Assembly (NCBI GenBank): GCA_963530515.1
Contig: CAUSEC010000008.1
Location: 1 to 64,000, forward strand
Reading direction: 5' to 3'
DNA length: 64,000 nt
Source: CBFFRJ01 sp963530515
GTDB taxonomy: Bacteria > Pseudomonadota > Gammaproteobacteria > Enterobacterales > Enterobacteriaceae
This document shows, in pieces, positions 32,577-41,811 of this stretch (the stretch's first letter is position 1; each line of letters opens with the position of its first letter). Both the position numbers and the translations under genes were made by a program. The notes beneath the pieces are model-generated. The model was not told the origin of the DNA, did not search any database, and saw only the letters and a list, made by a program, of their open reading frames with translations.

Positions 32577-34025
32577 ATGCGTAATCTGTTGATTAAAGGC
32601 GGTACCGTAGTGAATGCAGACCACCAGCGGCGGGCCGATGTCCTGTGCGTTGACGGCGTTGTTGCCGCCGTCGGTGACGCCTCGCTGTGGGACATTCCCG
32701 CCGCAACCGAAACCCTCGACGCGGGCGGGTTGTACGTCATGCCAGGGGGGATTGATCCGCACACTCACATGAATTTCCCGTTTATGGGCACCACCACGGT
32801 GGATGATTTCTACAGCGGCACCGCGGCGGCCCTTGCGGGGGGGACCACCACGATTATCGATTTTGTGATTCCGAACCCGCAGCAGCCGCTGATGGATGCA
32901 TATCAGCAGTGGCGCGGCTGGGCGGAAAAAGCGACCGCTGATTACAGCTTTCACGTCGCCATTACCTGGTGGGACGAGAGCGTGCGCCAGGACATGGGTA
33001 CGCTGGTGCAGCAGGAAGGGGTCAACAGCTTCAAACACTTTATGGCCTATAAAAACGCCATCATGTGTGACGACGAAACCCTGATGAACAGCTTTCGCCG
33101 CTGCCTTGAACTGGGAGCGATGCCCACCGTGCATGCGGAGAATGGCGAGATGGTTTACCTGCTGCAGCAGGAGTTGCTCAAACAGGGTATCACCGGCCCG
33201 GAAGCCCACCCGCTCTCCCGCCCGCCGGAGGTCGAGGGTGAAGCCGCCAACCGCGCCATTACCGTCGCCAGCATTATGGGGGTGCCGATTTACGTGGTGC
33301 ACGTCTCCTGCCGGGAATCGGCAGAGGCCATTGCCCGCGCCAGAAGCCGGGGCCAGCGCGTTTACGGTGAAGTCCTGGCCGGGCATCTGGTGATTGACGA
33401 CAGCGTGTATCGCCACCCGGATTTCAGCGTCGCCGCCGCCCATGTGATGAGCCCGCCGTTTCGCGATAAATCCCATCAGTCCGCGCTCTGGCATGGCCTG
33501 CAATCCGGTCAACTTCACACCACCGCTACCGACCATTGCACCTTCTGCGCCAGCCAGAAAGCCGCAGGCCTCGATAACTTCACCAAAATCCCCAACGGCT
33601 GCGGTGGCGTGGAGGAACGTATGGCGGTGCTGTGGGATGCGGGCGTCAACAGCGGACGCCTGACGCCGAGCGAATTTGTTGCTATTACGTCGGCAAATAC
33701 CGCGCGCCTGTTCAACATTTATCCGCGTAAAGGCTGCATTACTCCAGGCGCTGACGCAGATCTGGTGCTGTGGGACCCACTGGGGAGTAAAACGCTCTCG
33801 GCCAGCACGCACCACTCACGTAATGATTTCAATATCTTCGAAGGGCGCACGGTCACCGGCGTGCCTGCGTTTACCGTCAGCCAGGGCAACCTCGTCTGGG
33901 CCGATGGCGACCTGCGTGTGCGTGAAGGTGCCGGTCGTTACATCAAACGCCCGGCCTTCGGCGCAGATTTCAGCGCGGCCGCCGCGTGGGAACGCCAGCG
34001 CGCACCGAAAGCCGTCGCCCGTTAA
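32577..34025 (+). CDS. hydA: Dihydropyrimidinase
   Basis: A 482-residue metal-dependent cyclic amidohydrolase. Metal ligands are seen in order: IDPHTHMNF (about 58-66), the carbamylated lysine in FKHFMAYK (about 150-157), VHAENGE, VVHVSC and the aspartate in TATDHCTF. It opens 5,6-dihydrouracil or dihydrothymine to N-carbamoyl-beta-alanine or its methyl form, the second pathway step. GGAGAAAA precedes the ATG. It is followed 25 bases later by the amidohydrolase of step three. Confidence 0.92.
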   Translation: MRNLLIKGGTVVNADHQRRADVLCVDGVVAAVGDASLWDIPAATETLDAGGLYVMPGGIDPHTHMNFPFMGTTTVDDFYSGTAAALAGGTTTIIDFVIPNPQQPLMDAYQQWRGWAEKATADYSFHVAITWWDESVRQDMGTLVQQEGVNSFKHFMAYKNAIMCDDETLMNSFRRCLELGAMPTVHAENGEMVYLLQQELLKQGITGPEAHPLSRPPEVEGEAANRAITVASIMGVPIYVVHVSCRESAEAIARARSRGQRVYGEVLAGHLVIDDSVYRHPDFSVAAAHVMSPPFRDKSHQSALWHGLQSGQLHTTATDHCTFCASQKAAGLDNFTKIPNGCGGVEERMAVLWDAGVNSGRLTPSEFVAITSANTARLFNIYPRKGCITPGADADLVLWDPLGSKTLSASTHHSRNDFNIFEGRTVTGVPAFTVSQGNLVWADGDLRVREGAGRYIKRPAFGADFSAAAAWERQRAPKAVAR

Positions 34026-34050
34026 TCATCTTTCAGAGAAGGAGTCCGTT

Positions 34051-35337
34051 ATGAGCAGTGAAATCGTTTCTTTAGAGACCCAAACCGCCGGTATCCGTGA
34101 CCTGCGGATTAACGGCGATCGTCTGTGGCAGTCGCTGATGGATCTCGCCCAGATTGGTGCCACACCCAAAGGCGGTGTGTGCCGCCTGACGCTGACCGAC
34201 CTGGATCGTCAGGGGCGTGATTTAGTGATGAGCTGGGGGAAAGCCGAAGGGCTGTCCGTCGAGGTCGATAAGATTGGCAATGTGTTTATGCGCCGCGCCG
34301 GGCGCAACAACGCCCTGCTGCCGATTGTCGCCGGGAGCCATATCGACACCCAACCCACCGGCGGCAAGTTTGACGGCAACTTCGGTGTGCTCGCGGCACT
34401 GGAGGTCATTCGCACGCTTAACGAGCAGGGCATTGAAACAGACGCCCCGGTTGAGATGGTGTTCTGGACCAACGAAGAGGGATCGCGCTTTGTGCCCGTC
34501 ATGATGGGCTCCGGCGTGTTCGCAGGCGTGTTCCCGCTGGAGGTGGCTTATGCTGCCACCGATACCGACGGCAAAACCGTGCAGGATGAACTCAACAAGA
34601 TTGGCTACGCAGGAGAGGTCACCCCTGGCGACCACCCCATCGGGGCCTATTTTGAGGCGCACATTGAGCAGGGGCCGATTCTTGAAGAAGAGAATATCGA
34701 GATTGGCGTGGTACAGGCGGTGTTAGGTATCCGTTGGTATGACTGTATCGTCACCGGCATGGAGTCTCACGCCGGTCCCACGCCGATGGCGATGCGCAAA
34801 GATGCCTTGCAGGTCGCCACCCGCATTATGCAGGAGGTGGTGAACATCGCAGGCTTTTTTGCCCCGCATGGCCGTGGCACCGTGGGCATGGTGCAGGTAC
34901 ACCCCAACAGCCGCAACGTGGTACCTGGAAGCGTGAAATTCTCCATCGATTTTCGCAATATGACGGACGCTGAGGTCGATAAGATGGACGCGGCGCTTAA
35001 AGCCTACCTGCAAAAAGTGGAAGAAGAGACCGGGCTTGACATCGTGTTAAACGAGGTGTCGCGCTATCCCGCCGCCCCTTTCCACCCTGAGTGCAAAGAC
35101 GCCGTGCGCCGCGCCGCACAAAAATTAGGCCACTCGTCGATGGATATTGTTTCTGGTGCCGGACATGATGCAGTTTATATGAGCATGCTCGCACCTACTG
35201 GAATGATTTTTATTCCCTGTAAAGACGGTATCAGTCACAATGAAATTGAATATTCGTCACCGGAACAGGTCACTGCCGGGGCAAATGTGTTATTACACGC
35301 TATGCTGGAAAAAGCCGGGGCCGTTTCGAGGCCGTAG
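34051..35337 (+). CDS. N-carbamoyl-beta-alanine amidohydrolase (Zn-dependent hydrolase)
   Basis: A 428-residue M20-type zinc hydrolase of the beta-ureidopropionase/N-carbamoyl-L-amino-acid hydrolase/allantoate amidohydrolase group. Metal ligands: GSHIDTQPTGGKFDGNFG (His and Asp), TNEEGSRF (Glu pair), HIEQGPILEE, and the late His in DGISHNEIEY; SGAGHDAVYM carries a substrate residue. It would split N-carbamoyl-beta-alanine into beta-alanine, CO2 and ammonia, the third step. AGAAGGAG precedes the ATG; the reading frame stays open upstream inside hydA but has no such site. Confidence 0.88.
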   Translation: MSSEIVSLETQTAGIRDLRINGDRLWQSLMDLAQIGATPKGGVCRLTLTDLDRQGRDLVMSWGKAEGLSVEVDKIGNVFMRRAGRNNALLPIVAGSHIDTQPTGGKFDGNFGVLAALEVIRTLNEQGIETDAPVEMVFWTNEEGSRFVPVMMGSGVFAGVFPLEVAYAATDTDGKTVQDELNKIGYAGEVTPGDHPIGAYFEAHIEQGPILEEENIEIGVVQAVLGIRWYDCIVTGMESHAGPTPMAMRKDALQVATRIMQEVVNIAGFFAPHGRGTVGMVQVHPNSRNVVPGSVKFSIDFRNMTDAEVDKMDAALKAYLQKVEEETGLDIVLNEVSRYPAAPFHPECKDAVRRAAQKLGHSSMDIVSGAGHDAVYMSMLAPTGMIFIPCKDGISHNEIEYSSPEQVTAGANVLLHAMLEKAGAVSRP

Positions 35338-35355
35338 TCAGTCTTGATGAAAAGA

Positions 35356-35381
35356 TGACCCGGTGACAGGCAATCGGGTCA
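35356..35381 (+). terminator. Weak hairpin after the pyrimidine cluster
   Basis: TGACCCG (35,356-35,362) pairs with CGGGTCA (35,375-35,381), 18 bases after the stop of the amidohydrolase. Only a short AATTCGTT follows, so termination may be weak or Rho-dependent. Confidence 0.4.
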
Positions 35382-35623
35382 ATTCGTTATCTACCAACAG
35401 AAAATTTTGCAGAAATTTCGCTTTCTGGCCCTCTGTTTACGCATAAGGGATTTGACTTAAGTCCCTCAGAAGTTTACAAAAGATACTGCCTTCTGTAAGA
35501 CCCACTTGCGACTTAGCCATTTTGCTTATCCTCCTTTTCGCAGACCCTGGAAAAAGACGAGGATTAACCGGTCATGACTTGTTACCGGACTTGATATTTG
35601 CAGGCATCTGTATGGAGTATCCA

Positions 35624-36862
35624 ATGTTTTCTTTTGTCGCCCGCCAGGCGATTTTTGACGAAAATATGAACACGGTCGGTTACGAACTGTTGTTCAGAGA
35701 CAGTATGACGAACCGGTTTCCCGACGTTACTCCGGAATATGCCACTGCCCAAATCATCGTAGAACAATTCCTTGGTGCGCCCCTTGGCCGCCTGAAGGAA
35801 TACAGCGCCATTTTCGTCAACTTCCCCTATGAGCTTCTGGTTCAGGGCATGGCGGAAACCTTGCCTAAAGATCGCGTTATCGTTGAGATACTCGAGACGG
35901 CGGAACCGACGCCACGCCTGCTGAAAACGGTCAAACAACTCTCAAAACACGGTTTTCGCATCGCACTGGATGATTTCGAACTCGGCGATACCTGGAATGA
36001 ATTCTTACCTTACGTCAGCATCATTAAGTTTGACGTGCGGGTAAACACCCCCGATGAAATCCAGCATTACATTCAGGACAAAGCTGACCTGCTGGAAGGG
36101 ACTGTGTTTCTGGCAGAGAAGGTTGAGACGCTCGAAGAGTACGAATGCTATCGCAGCCTTGGCTGCACCCTTTTTCAGGGGCACTTCTTCAGCAAGCCCG
36201 TTATTCATGCGGGCAACAAGCTGATTCAGAACCAGACCGTCACGCTGAAACTGATGAAAGAGGCCAATGCCGACTCGCCAGATTTTGGCAAAATCGAAGC
36301 CTTGCTCAAGCAGGATCTGGCGCTCTCTTTCAAGCTGATGCGCTACGCGCAAAACATTGTTTTTAACGCGCGTGGCATTAAAAACTTCCGCAGCCAGTCG
36401 CTCAAAGACATCATTTTTTATCTCGGCACCAATGAGCTGCGCCGCTTTGTGCTGGTGGCCTGCCTGACCTCGGTCAATGTGGTGAAAACGGATGAGATTT
36501 ACCACCAGTGCCTGATTCGTGGCAAATTCTGCGAGCTGGCGGCAGCGCGTTCCATCAGCCGTAACTCGTCAGACGATGCGTTTATTGTGGGGCTGTTTTC
36601 CCAGCTCGACAGCATTTTCGAGATGCCGATGGCCGACCTGATTGGGCAGATTGATGTGTCCGCGAGCGTGATGATGGCGCTCAAAGAAAAACGCGGTCCG
36701 CTCTATCCTTACCTGCATCTGGCGATTTTGTACGAAAGCCACAAGTGGGAGGAGGTGAGCGCACTGGGGCAACGTCTTGGGTTGAACCGCAGCGTGGTGG
36801 CGGAGTTAATTAAAACCGCCACCCAGTGGGCGGATGAGATCCCGACCGGCGGCATCAGCTAA
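35624..36862 (+). CDS. EAL-HDOD domain protein (YuxH type), EAL motif degenerate
   Basis: A 412-residue protein: N-terminal EAL domain (about 1-205), then an HDOD domain (about 215-400). The catalytic EAL reads YELLFRD, DDFGTG is DDFELG, and ALDDF and AEKVET are partly kept. It is therefore unlikely to hydrolyse c-di-GMP and may bind it or act through HDOD interactions, as in YuxH-type proteins (inference). ATG at 35,624 is chosen because GGAG lies seven bases upstream; an in-frame ATG at 35,612 and a longer frame from 35,522 exist. Confidence 0.83.
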   Translation: MFSFVARQAIFDENMNTVGYELLFRDSMTNRFPDVTPEYATAQIIVEQFLGAPLGRLKEYSAIFVNFPYELLVQGMAETLPKDRVIVEILETAEPTPRLLKTVKQLSKHGFRIALDDFELGDTWNEFLPYVSIIKFDVRVNTPDEIQHYIQDKADLLEGTVFLAEKVETLEEYECYRSLGCTLFQGHFFSKPVIHAGNKLIQNQTVTLKLMKEANADSPDFGKIEALLKQDLALSFKLMRYAQNIVFNARGIKNFRSQSLKDIIFYLGTNELRRFVLVACLTSVNVVKTDEIYHQCLIRGKFCELAAARSISRNSSDDAFIVGLFSQLDSIFEMPMADLIGQIDVSASVMMALKEKRGPLYPYLHLAILYESHKWEEVSALGQRLGLNRSVVAELIKTATQWADEIPTGGIS

Positions 36863-36882
36863 TCGCGGCGGCACAAGCAAAA

Positions 36883-36910
36883 AACCAGAGGATAGCCCTC
36901 TGGTTTTTTT
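36883..36910. terminator. Strong bidirectional terminator
   Basis: AACCAGAGG (36,883-36,891) and CCTCTGGTT (36,897-36,905) form a 9-bp stem, with a T-run after it and an A-run before it. It ends the EAL-HDOD transcript and the converging DUF2534 gene. Confidence 0.85.
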
Positions 36911-36916
36911 ATGCGT

Positions 36917-37177
36917 TTAGCCCCGCTCGTCTTTCGGCCCGAGGAACAGGAAGCCAAAAGGCAGCGAGCCAATGACCGTAAACACCAGGCTGTAGATAAA
37001 CACCCACAGGCCCTGCAAAATAAACATCGACGTTGTCCATTCAGACATCGGCATATCATACTCATCCACCACGCCAGTAAAGGTCGCGTAGCCAATGACG
37101 CTTGTCGCCACCAGCCAGACAATCACGGCGGCCGTGATGAATTTTTTCCCCTCAGGGGTGCGGAGTTTTTCCAGCAT
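36917..37177 (-). CDS. DUF2534 small membrane protein
   Basis: An 86-residue inner-membrane protein with two hydrophobic segments (about 14-32 and 50-76), beginning MLEKLRTPEGKKFITAA. It resembles the enterobacterial DUF2534 family, of unknown function. AAAAAGGAAG lies just before the ATG. It lies downstream of the copper receptor gene on the same strand with 53 bases between, and may be co-transcribed with it. Confidence 0.7.
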   Translation of the reverse strand: MLEKLRTPEGKKFITAAVIVWLVATSVIGYATFTGVVDEYDMPMSEWTTSMFILQGLWVFIYSLVFTVIGSLPFGFLFLGPKDERG

Positions 37178-37230
37178 ACTGTCTTCCTTTTTAATTGCAG
37201 GTGATGCATGTCTCTGCGCGGGCGAGACGG

Positions 37231-39269
37231 TTAAAACGTCACGTTCACTTTTGCCCAGAACGTCCTTCCGGGCTCGTTGACGGCCGTGTTGGATGAATAA
37301 CCAAAGCTGCTGTTGCCCGCCAGATTCAGGTGCTCACTGTAGGCTTTGTCGAACAGGTTATCTACCCCGGTGCTGACTTTCACGTTCTTGCTCACGCGGT
37401 ACGCAGCATTGGCGGAGAAGATAGCGAAGCCCGCGCTGCGGTCAAAATCTTTTCCCACCACGTTGCCTTCGTTGATGGCCACACGATGCTGGCTGCTGAC
37501 CAGGCGCAACAGTCCGCTGCTGCTCCAGTCGCCCTTCTCCCAGCTCAGCCCGAGACGTGCCTCAAGCGGGGGCTGCTGGGGCAACGGCTGATGGTCATCG
37601 GTGTTTTCCCCCCACGACCACGCCAGGCTGGCGTCGGTTTTCCACTGTTCCGTGAGCTTGTAGCTGCCGCCGATTTCCGCCCCCATAATGGTGGCGTCGA
37701 CGTTATCGGCCTGGCTAATGCGACTGTTGTTGGGATCGTAACGGAAGAGGATAAAGTCATTCACCCGCCCAAGATACGCCGAAATCCAGCCCTCGACATC
37801 GCCGCCACGGTACTGCGCGCCGATATCCAGTTGGGTGGTTTTCTCGGTTTTAACCTGATCGAAGGCGCTGGTTGACCCGTCCGCGCCCGTGGTCGGTGAA
37901 AAAGTTCCCAGTAGTCCGGGAAGCGTTCGGTATAGCCGAGCCCGGCATAAAACATCACCGGCAGGTCGGTAAGGGTGTGCTCATAGCGAACAAATCCGGC
38001 CGGCAGGGTATCCGTGCGCTGGCGGGCACCGGTGCCGCTGTCGTTATCGACCCTGACGCTGTCCAGACGCGCGCCGCCAATCACTTTGCTTTTTTCTGCG
38101 GCAAGCCAGGTGAGCTCGCTGAAGAGGCCGTAGTCGTGGAAGCGGGCGTCTTGTTTCCAGCCGCTCTCTTCTTTACTGCGATGGGTGTTGAGCTGAAAGT
38201 CAGCACCGCTGCGCAGTTCGTAATCCGCCCAGATCCAGGTCGCCATGCTGCGCCCGCCCACCGTGCGGCGGTCAAGCTGCATCGCCATCGGCATACTCAT
38301 GTTCATCGACGACGCCATGCCCATGTCCATGCCCCCGTCGGACATGCCGCCTGACGACGGTGAGCGCAGGGAGTAGTTATCCATGATGTGGTTGGCGTAG
38401 TTGTAATAAAGGTTCGCTTCGAGCTTGTCTAACACCTCACCGATATTCGATTTTTCAGCGCGGACGCCGAGGCTTTCGCGCCTGAACTGCGAGCCGTCCA
38501 TGCTGCGCCCGGCGTAGCGCGCCTCCCCGTCCCCTTTTCCGGCGCTGAACTCCAGCAGAGTGTCTTTATCCGGCGTCCAGCCAAGTGCAATGTCGGCGTT
38601 CCACTTATCCCATTTTGAGGGCACGCGGTTGCCGTCGCCGTCTTTGTAATCGCTGGCGCGGGATTTATTGCCAGTCAGCCGCACATAGCCCTCTTCGCTG
38701 CCCACGCTGATATCCGCATTTTCATCCCAGCGGTTATTGGACGCGCCCAGCAGGCTGGCACTCCCCTGTACACCGGGTTTATCGAATCGCGGCGTATCGC
38801 GCTCGAACCGCAGCGTCCCCGCGGAGTTTCCCGGCCCCCAGAGCACGGTTTGCGGCCCTTTAATCAGCGTGAGCAGGTCGAAATTCTCCGGCGAGATATA
38901 CGACGTCGGCGCGTCCATTCTCGCCGGGCACGCCCCCAGCATTTCACCGTTATTGGTCAGAATACGCAGGCGCGAGCCGAACATGCCGCGAAACACCGGG
39001 TCACCGTTGGTGCCGCCGTTACGAATCTGCGAAAAGCCCGGAATGGTTTTCAGGTAATCGGAGCCGTCGCTGGCAGGAACAGGCTGGCGCGGGGTCTTGA
39101 GGGAGGTGGTCACCTCCAGCGGCGAGGTTGCCGGTGCCGTTACAATCATGACCGAATCATCATTCATCGCGGAATGGTCGTGCTGCTCCTGCGCCCGGAC
39201 GGGAAGCGCCAGGAGCGCCATCAGCACACATGAGGTGCCTGGCGTGCGCACAAAATTATGTGATTTCAT
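37231..39269 (-). pseudogene. TonB-dependent copper receptor, frameshifted
   Basis: An OprC-like outer-membrane receptor of about 678 residues if the frame is restored. Seen: signal peptide (cleavage near VRAQ), plug domain (FSQIRNGGTNGDPVFRGMFG), a Met-rich copper-binding-type loop (GGMDMGMASSMNMSMPMAMQ) and a C-terminal strand ending VNVTF. The frame breaks at an A-run at 37,899-37,903 (five A; six restore WELFSPTTGADGSTSAFDQ). So one base is missing: either a real mutation that inactivates the gene or a homopolymer sequencing error. It follows the DUF2946 gene. Confidence 0.82.
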
Positions 39270-39366
39270 TGGGTTGCCTTTACTGTTTTTTACAGGCGTC
39301 ACGCGGCCCAGCCCTGTTTAATCAGGCTGTTCAAAAGGCGCATGACGCCAGAAGAGCGTTATCGTT

Positions 39367-39834
39367 TCAGAAATGAATCACGCAACAGACAGGCGGGGCG
39401 CGGGCAGACTGCGGGTGCCAGGGGCGGAAAATCACCGGGCAGCGCAGCGGGGCAAAGCGCAGTGGCTGACTCAGACGCAGAATGAGCCAGACGAGAACCG
39501 CAAGGGCAAACTGCACAAACGGCAGATGAATCAGCAGCTGGCAGTAGCCGCAGGCGATGTCTTCCATTAAAGACTGACCAGACCCATCAGACAAAAAGTG
39601 GTGTGCGGCGGAGGAAGGCGGTTCGCAGGAGGAGGCGGGCATCATCACGTGATGCATGCCTGGCATCGTCATGGACATCATCGTGTCGGGCATCTGGCAC
39701 CCGGTATGATGCATCAAAGATTTTGATATAACCGGGGCGACAAACAGCATAGCCACGGCGAGAAGCGCCAGCCATGCGGAAAGTTTGTTGAAAAAATCAC
39801 GCCCGCGCAAAACGATACCAATAATTATTATCAA
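39367..39834 (-). CDS. DUF2946 family protein, His/Met-rich
   Basis: Up to 155 residues, with an N-terminal membrane segment (LSAWLALLAVAMLFVAPVIS), a Met/His-rich periplasmic part (GCQMPDTMMSMTMPGMHHV), a CGYCQ motif and a second membrane segment. DUF2946 proteins are found with TonB copper receptors and are thought to take part in copper handling. The start is uncertain: the furthest TTG at 39,834 lies inside a Fur-like box; a TTG at 39,810 is an alternative. The receptor gene lies 97 bases downstream. Confidence 0.7.
   Translation of the reverse strand: MIIIIGIVLRGRDFFNKLSAWLALLAVAMLFVAPVISKSLMHHTGCQMPDTMMSMTMPGMHHVMMPASSCEPPSSAAHHFLSDGSGQSLMEDIACGYCQLLIHLPFVQFALAVLVWLILRLSQPLRFAPLRCPVIFRPWHPQSARAPPVCCVIHF
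39819..39833 (-). promoter_or_regulatory. Fur-like box upstream of the DUF2946/copper receptor genes
   Basis: CAATAATTATTATCA (plus strand) matches the 7-1-7 Fur consensus at 12 of 14 positions. It overlaps the earliest possible start of the DUF2946 gene. Whether iron controls a copper-type receptor here is open; the AT-rich site could be a chance match. Confidence 0.4.
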
Positions 39835-40060
39835 TAACAGCAGTGTATCGTATGCAAACGCTGAATGTTACAAAAATCCCTGCCCTTTTATACGGATGTG
39901 TGACGCCCGCGCGCTATCGCCAGCAACATCGTTACCCCTTGTAATCCATAAGTTAATTATCACGGCGGCATCTATCCATGAAAATTATTTATACATATGG
40001 GATTTTGCTAGCAGGCTAATTACTTTGGATGGGCTTTTGTAACGAATGGCCATATGGTCT

Positions 40061-40104
40061 CCCCTTCTGAAGAGAGGGATTTCCCTTCAGAAGGGGTATT
40101 TTTT
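40061..40104 (+). terminator. Strong terminator with no assigned upstream gene
   Basis: CCCCTTCTGAAG (40,061-40,072) and CTTCAGAAGGGG (40,085-40,096) form a perfect 12-bp stem followed by TATTTTTT. No plus-strand gene ends here; the space 39,835-40,060 has no credible ORF. An unannotated small RNA could end at this point. On the minus strand it follows the end of the PAS-GGDEF gene but without a T-tract. Confidence 0.7.
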
Positions 40105-40120
40105 GCGCTCTGATGACGGG

Positions 40121-41443
40121 TTACTCGGTGGCCCCCTGCCCTGCGGCGACCACCCGGTTGCGCCCCTGATTTTTGGCGGCATAAAGCGCGTTATCAGCCC
40201 GGTTAATCAGCGTACTGGCAATCATGTGCTGCGGACTGCTGGCAAGCAGGGTGCTGTCACAATCCAGCGTTGCCACGCCAATACTGATGGTCAGATACCC
40301 CAGCGGGCTGGAGGAGTGCGGCAGTTTTAACGCGTTGATTTGCCCGCGCAGCCGTTCAGCCACCACCATCGCGGCGTCTTTACCGGTGCCTGGGAGAATG
40401 ACCAGAAACTCTTCACCGCCATAACGGCTGACGTTGTCATCGCTGCTGAGCAGCGAAGAGACCAGCGTCTGCGCCACTTTTTGTAAGCACTCATCCCCGG
40501 CCTGATGGCCCTGACTGTCGTTATAAAGCTTAAAGAAATCAATATCGGCGAGACAAATGGACAGCGGCTGCTTTTCTTCATAAGAGCGGGCGATCTCGCT
40601 CAGCATGCATTCATCCATATAACGACGATTGAACAGCCCGGTGAGATGGTCGTGCTGCGCATGGCGTTGCAGCACCTGGTTGGCCCCGGCAAGTTTCTGC
40701 TCTGCCTGACGACGTGCGGTGATATCCACCCAGGTCACCGACAGGCCGACGACATTGCTGCTGGCGTCACTGACGGCCAGCGACTGCGTGTCGTAGCAGC
40801 GATCGTGCCAGATGATTTCTCGCCCCGGAATGCTCTCGCCCATATCGGCAAGGGCAAAATCTTCTTCGAACAGGTGCCAGAACTCCGGCATCAGCTCAGA
40901 CAGATGCCGCTGGGCCAGTTCCTGCGAATCGTTACTCAATAACTGCGTCATGGCTTTGTTGGACATCACCAGATGCCCGTGGCGGTCAATCATGCAAAGC
41001 GCGACCGGCGTGGTCTCATAGATAGTTTCAAGCTGGAGGACGCGTTCGCCTAAATTGGAAATATTACGATCTACGCCCCGATAGCCGCGCAACTCGCCAT
41101 TCTCATCAAACAGAGGGATGCCGCTGGTTTCGAGTACCACGACGCGCCCGTCAGCACGCTGGTTGCGATTGACCAGCCCGGAAAACGCTCTTTTTTCCAT
41201 CACAATGTCGAGGAAGGCGCGTGCAACGCGTTCCGCTTCGCCGGGTGGCATAAAATCAAAAGGGGTTTTACCGATAACTTCATCGACCGGGTAGCCGAGC
41301 AGGTCAGTGACCACATCTGAGGACCAGGTATAGCGCCCCTGGGCATCAACTTCCCACACCCAGTCTGAGTTTTCATTCAGCAATTGATACAGGTGGTCGA
41401 CTTCATCGTTCTGAAGGGCCAACTGCTTTTTTTTATCATTCAT
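40121..41443 (-). CDS. PAS-PAS-GGDEF diguanylate cyclase
   Basis: A 440-residue soluble protein: first PAS (about 10-125, LNENSDWVWEVDAQGRYTWS), second PAS (about 145-255, ICMIDRHGHLVMSNKAM region) and GGDEF (about 275-435). The active loop is YGGEEFLVI and the metal site LADIDFFKLYNDSQGH, so it should make c-di-GMP. An RxxD site is not evident before the loop (LLSSDDNVSRYGGEEF). ATG at 41,443 begins MNDKKKQLALQ; ATGs at 41,461 and 41,455 are alternatives. There is no membrane segment. Confidence 0.83.
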   Translation of the reverse strand: MNDKKKQLALQNDEVDHLYQLLNENSDWVWEVDAQGRYTWSSDVVTDLLGYPVDEVIGKTPFDFMPPGEAERVARAFLDIVMEKRAFSGLVNRNQRADGRVVVLETSGIPLFDENGELRGYRGVDRNISNLGERVLQLETIYETTPVALCMIDRHGHLVMSNKAMTQLLSNDSQELAQRHLSELMPEFWHLFEEDFALADMGESIPGREIIWHDRCYDTQSLAVSDASSNVVGLSVTWVDITARRQAEQKLAGANQVLQRHAQHDHLTGLFNRRYMDECMLSEIARSYEEKQPLSICLADIDFFKLYNDSQGHQAGDECLQKVAQTLVSSLLSSDDNVSRYGGEEFLVILPGTGKDAAMVVAERLRGQINALKLPHSSSPLGYLTISIGVATLDCDSTLLASSPQHMIASTLINRADNALYAAKNQGRNRVVAAGQGATE

Positions 41444-41811
41444 ATTTGTTATCCGCATGCCCATAATCCGCCCGGACAGCCAGGGCCAGGTGAGACAATC
41501 CACCTGCTAAAACGCTACTGCATGGCAGCGCATCCATTATCGATTCTGCATAAACAAGAGTTTTACTGGTTCGGCACAACAATGGCAACTAAGACAAAAC
41601 CGAAACGCGGTTTTGCTGGAGAAATACGTATTTCGTCCACAATTGATGCTAAAACCTGCATATCTCATGACGCCTTTCATTCATGAACTTCACTCATAAG
41701 CTCTAGCGCATTACCCCCTCTAATCCTTCTATTCGCTTCGCGCTACCCTTCATCACAGCGTCACTTAAGGGGAGATTCCGACCCTGCCGCTTTTATCAGA
41801 GGAGAGAGGCA
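41444..41811. other. Intergenic region between GGDEF and aldo/keto reductase genes
   Basis: About 370 bases between divergent genes, depending on the GGDEF start. ACCGAAACGCGGTTT near 41,600 is a small dyad. Both promoters should be here, but I could not place them confidently. No small gene was recognised. AGAGGAGAGAGGC just before 41,812 is the ribosome site of the reductase. Confidence 0.4.

Noticed and set aside
32469..33815. Minus-strand frame of 448 codons over hydA, ending in PLTLTLSP
   Set aside because: Antisense to dihydropyrimidinase; the PLTLTLSP part is the translation of the REP-like repeat, a known source of spurious proteins.
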